Source: a bacterium
Lineage (GTDB): Bacteria; Verrucomicrobiota; Verrucomicrobiae; Limisphaerales; J093
NCBI GenBank assembly: GCA_021839785.1
Contig: JAKCAB010000214.1
Location: forward strand, 1-11,878
Direction of reading: 5' to 3'
DNA: 11,878 nt
Made by a program: the position numbers and the translations under genes
The notes under the pieces: model-generated
Told to the model about the DNA's origin: nothing
Database searches by the model: none
What the model saw: the letters and a program-made list of their open reading frames with translations, nothing else
Shown here: positions 7,058 through 11,878 of the stretch, piece after piece
Position numbering within the stretch: position 1 is the first letter of the stretch
Layout: every line of letters starts with the position of its first letter

Positions 7058-8650
7058 CTAGTGATTCGTGGCGCGTCCGCTGCCGGTCCGAATTTCCACA
7101 ATGTCGTGCGGGGCGGCTTCGCGAATGCCGGCGGCGGTGACGCGCGTGTACCGCGCCTTGGCGCGCAGTTGACCAAGATTCGCCGTGCCCAGGTAGCCCA
7201 TGCCGGATTGAATGCCGCCGATCAATTGGGTGAGCACGTCGTCCACTGAGCCAGTGGCCTCCTTCAAGGCTTCGACCCCCTCGGCGGCGACTTTCTGCGC
7301 GGAATTCTTGGTATGACCGTACCGGGCGGCGGCGCCGGCTTTCATGGCCGCCAGGCTGCCCATGCCGCGGTAGCGCTTGTACAGTTTGCCGTCGATTTCC
7401 AAAACCTCGCCGGGCGCTTCGGTGCAGCCGGCGAACAAGCCGCCGCACATGACCGCGTGGGCCAGCGTCAGCGCCTTCACGATGTCCCCGGATTTGGCGA
7501 TGCCACCGTCCGCGACGATGCTCACGCCAGCTTTCTGCGCCGCGCGGGAACAGACGTAAAGGGCCGTCAATTGCGGAATGCCCACGCCGGCGACGATGCG
7601 CGTGGTGCAGATCGATCCCGGACCTTGCCCCACCTTGATCGCATTCGCGCCGCAAGCGGCGAGAAACTCCACGCCAGCCGCGCTCGTCACGTTGCCCGCC
7701 AGGATCGGCAGGTCCGGGAAGGCGTTTCGGATCATCCGCACCGCTTCGCCCACGCCGGCGCTGTGGCCGTGTGCCGTGGAAACCGCCACCAGGTCCAATC
7801 CGCGCTCCACGAGGTGACCGACGTGCGTGAGCAGATGCTCGCGGTCCAGCTCGCCGAACGCGTTGCGCGTGGCCGACACCGCCGCGCCGCAGAGGAGGCG
7901 GAACTTCGCATCCCGCGCGGGACGGAACTGCGCGTTGCGCTCCTGCGTGATGCGCTCGATGTCGCTCATCGTGAACAGGCCCCGCAGGTGATCCTCGTCG
8001 TCCACCACCAGGAGTTTGTGAATGCCCGGGTGATCCGTGAAAAAGCGGTCCGCCCGGGCGATGGGATCCGCGCCGAGTTCCCGCTGGAGGATGGTGTGGA
8101 CGTTGGCGCGGGGGGTCAGCGCCTCGCACACGGTGCGCCGGGCGTAACGGGGCTTGACTACGTGGCTCGAGAGCAGGCCCACCAGTTTGCCCGCGTCGTC
8201 CACGACGGGAAAGGTGCTGAAGGCAAACCGGCGCTCGTCGATCATCAGAAGCACGTCGCCGACGTATTGCTCGGGCGCCACCTTGATCGGCTCCTGGATG
8301 AGGCCGTGGACGTGGTTCTTGACCCGGCTGACTTCCGAGAGTTGCTGGCGCTCGGCCATGTTGTAGTGGATGACGCCCAGTCCGCCGTTGAGCGCGATGG
8401 CGGTGGCCATGCGCGACTCGGTGACGGTGTCCATGTCGGCGGAAAGGATCGGGATGTTCAGGCGCAGCCGTTCCGTAAGCCGGGTTTCCAACTGCGTGTC
8501 GCGCGGAAGGATGTCCGAAAACAACGTGGCCAGGCTCACGTCGTCGTACGTCAAGGCGGTGCCTTGCTGGGCGGGGAAGAACGTCTCCGCCGGCTGGTAG
8601 AACTGGTCGTCGAGGCCGGAAAGGGGCAGCGAGTTTGCCATGTCGGACAT
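7058..8650 (-). CDS. guaB: IMP dehydrogenase (GuaB type) with CBS domains
   Basis: Converts IMP to XMP with NAD+, the committed step to guanine nucleotides. It is 530 residues long, near the family norm of about 490-510. The TIM barrel starts with LTYDDVSL (33-40), is interrupted by a CBS pair (about 115-235), and resumes to the catalytic loop GPGSICTT with Cys348. Arg443-Tyr444, the water-activating pair of the family, are present. Two departures: VSTAHGHS (Ser291) where most have an Asp, and the flap after EGVEAL (458-463) lacks the usual V-x-Y-K-G. GMP reductase is a less likely alternative. The start is the ATG at 8648-8650; a second ATG at 8639-8641 would lose three residues. A hairpin ends directly at the first start. 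The gene may be co-transcribed with the sigma factor. Confidence 0.9.
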   Translation of the reverse strand: MSDMANSLPLSGLDDQFYQPAETFFPAQQGTALTYDDVSLATLFSDILPRDTQLETRLTERLRLNIPILSADMDTVTESRMATAIALNGGLGVIHYNMAERQQLSEVSRVKNHVHGLIQEPIKVAPEQYVGDVLLMIDERRFAFSTFPVVDDAGKLVGLLSSHVVKPRYARRTVCEALTPRANVHTILQRELGADPIARADRFFTDHPGIHKLLVVDDEDHLRGLFTMSDIERITQERNAQFRPARDAKFRLLCGAAVSATRNAFGELDREHLLTHVGHLVERGLDLVAVSTAHGHSAGVGEAVRMIRNAFPDLPILAGNVTSAAGVEFLAACGANAIKVGQGPGSICTTRIVAGVGIPQLTALYVCSRAAQKAGVSIVADGGIAKSGDIVKALTLAHAVMCGGLFAGCTEAPGEVLEIDGKLYKRYRGMGSLAAMKAGAAARYGHTKNSAQKVAAEGVEALKEATGSVDDVLTQLIGGIQSGMGYLGTANLGQLRAKARYTRVTAAGIREAAPHDIVEIRTGSGRATNH

Positions 8651-8675
8651 TGCCAGAACCCCCGCGGGGCTGGCA
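8651..8675 (-). promoter_or_regulatory. Stem-loop abutting the guaB start codon
   Basis: In the guaB leader, TGCCAG (8675-8670 read on the minus strand) pairs with CTGGCA (8656-8651), and CCCC pairs with GGGG inside it around a 3-nt GCG loop. A 2-nt bulge lies on one side. The stem ends at the base before the ATG at 8650 and contains the only G-rich stretch that could serve as a ribosome site. If formed, it would limit translation from 8650. It may also be an incidental GC-rich palindrome. Confidence 0.45.
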
Positions 8676-8796
8676 AGCCGGAACCAAACGCAAACCGCCC
8701 GCCAGGGACATCGCAACCCCGGCGGTGAAAATTCCTGGTATTTACGCCTGCCGTCGGCCTGACGCTGCTGCCACAGCCGCGGGCGGGGCCGCGCGG

Positions 8797-8946
8797 TCAG
8801 CGCTTGAGGTTAGCCTTGGCCGGGGGCGATTTTTTCGCCGGCGGCGACTTTTTCTCGGCGATGAACCAAGCGACGACGAGCGGCGTGAAACAGATCATCA
8901 AGCCGATCGGCATCGTGAAGATGCTCCAGAACTGGTCGGAACTCAT
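8797..8946 (-). CDS. 49-residue single-helix membrane protein
   Basis: A short gene of 49 residues. The start ATG is at 8944-8946 and the stop TGA at 8797-8799. The sequence opens with [13 protein letters not shown], has one hydrophobic helix (about 8-30, with [18 protein letters not shown] at 13-30), then a Lys/Pro tail with a repeated KKSPPAK (32-38, and a variant at 39-44). The topology suggests an N-terminus outside or within the membrane and a basic cytoplasmic tail. I recognise no named family, though the opening resembles small membrane proteins I associate with Verrucomicrobiota. The gene has only a weak ribosome site (GGCGGC). It stands alone between guaB and element B. A GC-rich 5-bp hairpin directly after the stop (8777-8796) has no T-run, so a terminator is not claimed. 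Confidence 0.7.
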   Translation of the reverse strand: MSSDQFWSIFTMPIGLMICFTPLVVAWFIAEKKSPPAKKSPPAKANLKR

Positions 8947-8973
8947 AAAGCCGCCGTAGTGTGCCGTGGAAAA

Positions 8974-8990
8974 GCCGCTTGTAAAGCGGC
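8974..8990. repeat. Small perfect hairpin GCCGCTT/AAGCGGC
   Basis: A 7-bp perfect stem, GCCGCTT (8974-8980) with AAGCGGC (8984-8990) around a GTA loop, sits 28 bp upstream of the 49-residue gene. Its short stem and 3-nt loop match the hairpins in elements A and B, so it may belong to the same class of intergenic repeats. Confidence 0.45.
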
Positions 8991-9020
8991 GCCTGCCAAA
9001 GTGGTGTCGTTTGGCCGTTC

Positions 9021-9206
9021 AACCCGAAAACCGAAGTTGGGGAGCACGCCCGCCCGCGGGTGTGGCTGGACGTGTCCAGCGCCTTGGGGCACACGCCGTC
9101 CCGGCGGTGGCCGCACGGCTGCCGACCAGAACCGTTTTCGGCGAGGGCGCCGAAAACCGCACGTGCGGCGCGTGCGCTCCCTCAACGCAACTTCGGTTTT
9201 CGGGTT
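9021..9206. repeat. Perfect 19-bp inverted repeat flanking element B
   Basis: AACCCGAAAACCGAAGTTG at 9021-9039 recurs as its exact reverse complement at 9188-9206, enclosing 148 bp. Pairing continues inward with gaps: GGGAGC and ACGC on the left match GCTCCC and GCGT on the right. The right arm's last base is the final base of the stop codon of the DUF11 gene. It could fold as a long cruciform, or mark the ends of a small non-autonomous mobile element. No flanking target duplication is obvious. Confidence 0.8.
9040..9181. repeat. Element B: hairpin-chain intergenic repeat, relative of element A
   Basis: A 142-bp stretch bounded by GGGAGC and GCGCTCCC. Internal hairpins: CTGGA/TCCAG (9066-9079, loop 4), GCCG/CGGC (9095-9105, loop 3), a perfect 10-bp GTTTTCGGCG/CGCCGAAAAC (9134-9157, loop 4), and the palindrome GCACGTGC (9159-9166). 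It shares CCAGAACCG (9126-9134), followed by a TTCGGC-type hairpin and the GCGCTCCC end, with element A in the same orientation. Hairpin sequences vary while pairing is kept. On the minus strand it lies just after the DUF11 gene and may act as a transcript 3' structure, but there is no T-run. Confidence 0.7.
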
Positions 9207-11878
9207 CAAGTGCCCGGCTCGTGCAAGCGGTAAAACCGGCCCGCCCCCGACAGTTTCACCTCCACGGTCACCGAGGCGCCATCGACCACGACCGGGTTCC
9301 GCACCAACTGCCAGTCGGGCCGCGTCAGGTCGTCCGTGGACTGGAGCTCGAAGTTGGCCGCCGCCGCGGGCCAGGACAAGACCAGCCGGTTGCCTTTCTG
9401 GGCGGCGCGGAGCGTGGGCGTGTTCACGATCATGGTCTCGAGCCGGGAACCCAGGCTGGGGTTGGCCGGGTCGGCCGCCGGCGAGAACAGCGTGGCCTGG
9501 CCGACGAGTTGCCCGACCCGGATGGGCTGCAAATCTACGGTGAGCCGGGCGGTCCCGCCGGGTGGCAGATCGCCGAGTACACCGACGACGCCGGGCGGGG
9601 CGAGGTAATAGTCCCCGCCCTCCAAGTCCGCGGCGAGTACGTCCGTGTTCAGGGAGAACGCCACCAACAACTGCGTGGCGGGCGCAACCTGGTCGCCCTG
9701 GTTGGTCACCACGAAGGCCACCTGGAATCGGTTGCTGAGCAGCACGCTGGGCGGTACCGGCTCGTTCGTGATGGACAGGAAGGCCTCCGCGTAAGCGCGG
9801 CTGACGTTTTCCGCCACGTTGTCCGCCGGGTTCGGATCGCGCGAGAGCGTGCTCACCGAGACGCTGTTGGTCAGGTCGCCGGCTTCGCGGGGTTGCACCA
9901 CGAACTGGGCGTGGGCGAAGGCGCCCGCCGGCACGATGCCCAGTTCGCCAACGAGGAGATCGCCCTGTCCTTGCCAACTGCCCATCGAGACATCCAAGGA
10001 GATGAGTTGCGCGCCGGCCGGCAGGCGGTTGGTCACCACCACTCCCACCGCCTCGTTCGGACCGTGGTTGGTCACCGACAGGTCGTACGTCAACAAGCGG
10101 CCGGTGATCACGGTGGGCGAATCGGCGTCCAAGGTCAGCGTCAGGTCGGCCCCCGCCTGGGCGACGGTGAGCGGCTCGACCACGTTGTCGGCGGGCTGCG
10201 GATCCGACTCTGCGGACTCGACGGTGCACATGCCCGCCAGCGATCCCACGTCGGTGGCCACGAGGCTGAGCTTGATCGTGGCTCCCGCCCCGACCGCCAG
10301 GTTGCCCAGGTGCACGAGCACGGTGTCCCCGCTTTGCTCCCAGGTCCCCTGGCTGATTTCCGCGCCGGTCAGGGTGGTCAGCGCGGGCAGTTCGCCGCGG
10401 AATTCGACCGCGGTTGCCTCGTGCGGCCCGCGGTTGGTGAGCACCAGGTCGTACGCGAAAGGCTCGCCCACCAGCACCGTGGCTGGCGGCGGCGTCAATT
10501 GCAGCGAAAGGTCCGCGCCCAATTGGACCAAGGACACGACTTCCGCCTGGTTGTCGGCAGGGTTCGGGTCGCCTTCGACCGCGACCACGCTGGCGGTGTT
10601 GGTGATCAGCCCCAGGCTGGTCGGCCGCAGCACCAGCGTAACGGCCGCGGTGGCGCCGGCCTCGAGGTCGCCCGGCTGAAAATAAAAGTCGCCCCCGTAA
10701 ATCGCGTAGGTGCCCGCGCTCAACTCGGCGTTCAGGAGTTCCGTATTGGCCGGCAGGGTGTCGCGCACGACCACGCGGCTGGCGGTGTTCGGTCCGGCAT
10801 TCGTCACCAGCACGAGGTAACTCAACGGCTGGTCCAGCAGGGCGGGACCGGAAACGATCTGCTTGGTCAGCGTGAGATCGGCGCCGGGCAACACCTCCAC
10901 CACCGCGGTTGCCAGGTTGTCCTCGGGGTGCTGATCCAACTCCGGCGCGCCCAAAAGGGTGGTGTTGGTCTGGAGACCCAGGCCGATGGCCGTGGCGGTG
11001 AGCGTCACCGTGGCGGCTTCGCCCATCGCCATCTCGCCCAGGTTCACCGTCAATTCCGTGCCGTTCGTCGCCGCCGTGCCGCGGCTGGACTCCACGGTCA
11101 ACAGGGCCAGGCCGGCCGGCAATTCGTTGGTAAGGACGACGGCGCTGGCCGGGTGCGGCCCCTGGTTGGTCACGGTAAACTCGAACCGGCCGGCTCCGCC
11201 CAGCATGAGGGTAGAAGGCGCGGCGGTGAGGCTCAACGCCAGTTCGGCGTGATTGATCACCCGCTCGATCGTTTCGACCCGGTTGTTGGTCGGGAAAAGG
11301 TCGGTTTCAAACGCCTCGACCGTGGCCGCGTTGGTCACCGGGCCGGCGCTCTGTGGCGTGACATCCAGACGCAGCGTGGCCACCGCGCCAGCCGCCAGTT
11401 CGGCAAGTTGCCAACGTACCACCCCGGCGTCGTTCGTCGCTTCGCCTACGCTGGGCGTCAGCGCGTCGAGCCGGAAAGTTGCCGGCATGGCGTGAAGGAA
11501 TTGGACTGTGCCGGCCGCCGACGGACCCAAGTTGGTTACGGTAAACGTGTAGCTGGTCGGCAGATCCACGACCAACGGCGCGGGCGATTCGGAGAGCGCC
11601 AGTCCGAGATCTGCCGGCAAGCGCACCGAAGTCGCCAGCTCGACTCGGTTGTCGTCTGGTACCGGATCGGTTTCCGCCGCCGTGACCGTACCGATGTTGG
11701 TCACCGTCCCGGCTACGCTGGGGCTGACCAGCAACTGCAAGGTGGCATCGTCCGCCGGACCCAGGCTGCCGATTTCCCAGATCAGTCCGTCGGCGGTGAG
11801 CCGCCACAGGCCCTGACTGGCAATCACGGACGAGAAACCCAGGGTGGCGTCTATCTGCTCGTTCAAGACCACCGCAGT
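9206..11878 (-). CDS. Secreted DUF11-repeat surface protein, N-terminus outside window
   Basis: The last 890 residues of a large protein open to the window edge. Six beta-sandwich repeats of about 121 residues each carry the DUF11 pattern: VTNxGP near the start, a LPAG-like turn, an LG-L-GA stretch, and an end such as DPNPADN. Repeats begin near 11611, 11248, 10885, 10519, 10153 and 9787; a further partial one lies at the 11878 edge. The sixth is divergent (VTNQGDQ, no DPNPADN). The C-terminal 70 residues (about 9206-9418; LVLSWPAAAANFELQST, ending RFYRL) resemble a tail common on secreted Verrucomicrobiota proteins. No LPXTG, transmembrane or PEP-CTERM end is seen. An adhesive or structural surface role is inferred from the repeat type. 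The true start and signal peptide are not visible. Confidence 0.9.
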   Translation of the reverse strand, partial: TAVVLNEQIDATLGFSSVIASQGLWRLTADGLIWEIGSLGPADDATLQLLVSPSVAGTVTNIGTVTAAETDPVPDDNRVELATSVRLPADLGLALSESPAPLVVDLPTSYTFTVTNLGPSAAGTVQFLHAMPATFRLDALTPSVGEATNDAGVVRWQLAELAAGAVATLRLDVTPQSAGPVTNAATVEAFETDLFPTNNRVETIERVINHAELALSLTAAPSTLMLGGAGRFEFTVTNQGPHPASAVVLTNELPAGLALLTVESSRGTAATNGTELTVNLGEMAMGEAATVTLTATAIGLGLQTNTTLLGAPELDQHPEDNLATAVVEVLPGADLTLTKQIVSGPALLDQPLSYLVLVTNAGPNTASRVVVRDTLPANTELLNAELSAGTYAIYGGDFYFQPGDLEAGATAAVTLVLRPTSLGLITNTASVVAVEGDPNPADNQAEVVSLVQLGADLSLQLTPPPATVLVGEPFAYDLVLTNRGPHEATAVEFRGELPALTTLTGAEISQGTWEQSGDTVLVHLGNLAVGAGATIKLSLVATDVGSLAGMCTVESAESDPQPADNVVEPLTVAQAGADLTLTLDADSPTVITGRLLTYDLSVTNHGPNEAVGVVVTNRLPAGAQLISLDVSMGSWQGQGDLLVGELGIVPAGAFAHAQFVVQPREAGDLTNSVSVSTLSRDPNPADNVAENVSRAYAEAFLSITNEPVPPSVLLSNRFQVAFVVTNQGDQVAPATQLLVAFSLNTDVLAADLEGGDYYLAPPGVVGVLGDLPPGGTARLTVDLQPIRVGQLVGQATLFSPAADPANPSLGSRLETMIVNTPTLRAAQKGNRLVLSWPAAAANFELQSTDDLTRPDWQLVRNPVVVDGASVTVEVKLSGAGRFYRLHEPGT
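9455..11611 (-). repeat. Array of six DUF11-type protein repeats
   Basis: Six consecutive units of 363-366 nt encode the DUF11 repeats of the large surface protein. The period is strikingly regular (121, 121, 122, 122 and about 122 residues). The nucleotide sequences have diverged well beyond easy alignment by eye, which suggests old duplications rather than recent expansion. Confidence 0.8.

Noticed and set aside
4890..7061. A 723-residue open frame on the plus strand
   Set aside because: It lies antisense to the AAA+, 76-residue and sigma-factor genes, has low-complexity Arg/Gly/Ala composition and no motif. Long antisense frames are expected at this GC content.
6408..8711. One 767-residue minus-strand frame joining guaB territory to the sigma factor
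   Set aside because: Only its last 194 residues are a real protein. The rest is an out-of-frame reading of guaB with no domain.
7313..8728. A 471-residue plus-strand frame antisense to guaB
   Set aside because: It is rich in His/Arg/Ala/Gly with no recognisable motif, and guaB on the other strand is unambiguous.
9134..9157. The 10-bp GTTTTCGGCG/CGCCGAAAAC hairpin as a rho-independent terminator of the DUF11 gene
   Set aside because: The stem is strong, but no T-run follows it on the minus strand. It is better explained as part of repeat element B.
8943..10229. A 428-residue minus-strand frame overlapping the DUF11 gene and element B
   Set aside because: It is a shadow of the DUF11 coding frame running on into repeat DNA, with Arg/Pro-rich composition throughout.

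Overview
The window looks like chromosomal DNA of a GC-rich member of the Verrucomicrobiota, probably near the Limisphaerales/Pedosphaera group. This is inferred from the style of its proteins: a long secreted DUF11-repeat protein with a short C-terminal beta-rich tail, a 49-residue one-helix protein, a two-domain C39-like secreted peptidase, and short GGGAGC-bounded intergenic repeats. I ran no homology search. No rRNA, tRNA, CRISPR array, transposase or phage gene is visible.

Layout. (1) 1-1036, minus: the first 345 residues of argininosuccinate lyase (argH), cut by the window edge. (2) 1037-1149: divergent intergenic region with a plausible promoter for the plus-strand genes. (3) 1150-4588, plus: a rhomboid intramembrane protease, a 236-bp intergenic stretch made largely of tandem hairpins (element A), a secreted C39-like cysteine peptidase, and an exported MsrB-MsrA fusion. 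(4) 4626-8650, minus: guaB-type IMP dehydrogenase, ECF sigma factor, 76-residue Gln-rich protein and Ycf46-like AAA+ ATPase, in that transcription order. The last three genes are 9 and 15 nt apart and very likely form one operon. guaB, 65 nt upstream, may belong to it. (5) 8797-8946, minus: a 49-residue single-helix membrane protein. (6) 8947-9205: a second hairpin-rich repeat (element B) inside a perfect 19-bp inverted repeat. (7) 9206-11878, minus: the C-terminal 890 residues of a secreted protein with six DUF11-type repeats, truncated at the window end.

How the genes may work together. The plus-strand group acts at or outside the membrane: membrane proteolysis, a secreted cysteine peptidase, and repair of oxidised methionine in exported proteins. 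The minus-strand cluster joins purine synthesis to a sigma factor with no recognisable zinc-finger anti-sigma, followed by a small Gln-rich protein and an AAA+ ATPase. That arrangement is the best candidate here for an uncharacterised regulatory module. The other notable signal is the pair of similar roughly 145-bp hairpin elements A and B. Each directly abuts a gene end or start, and A has created a misleading open reading frame upstream of the peptidase.
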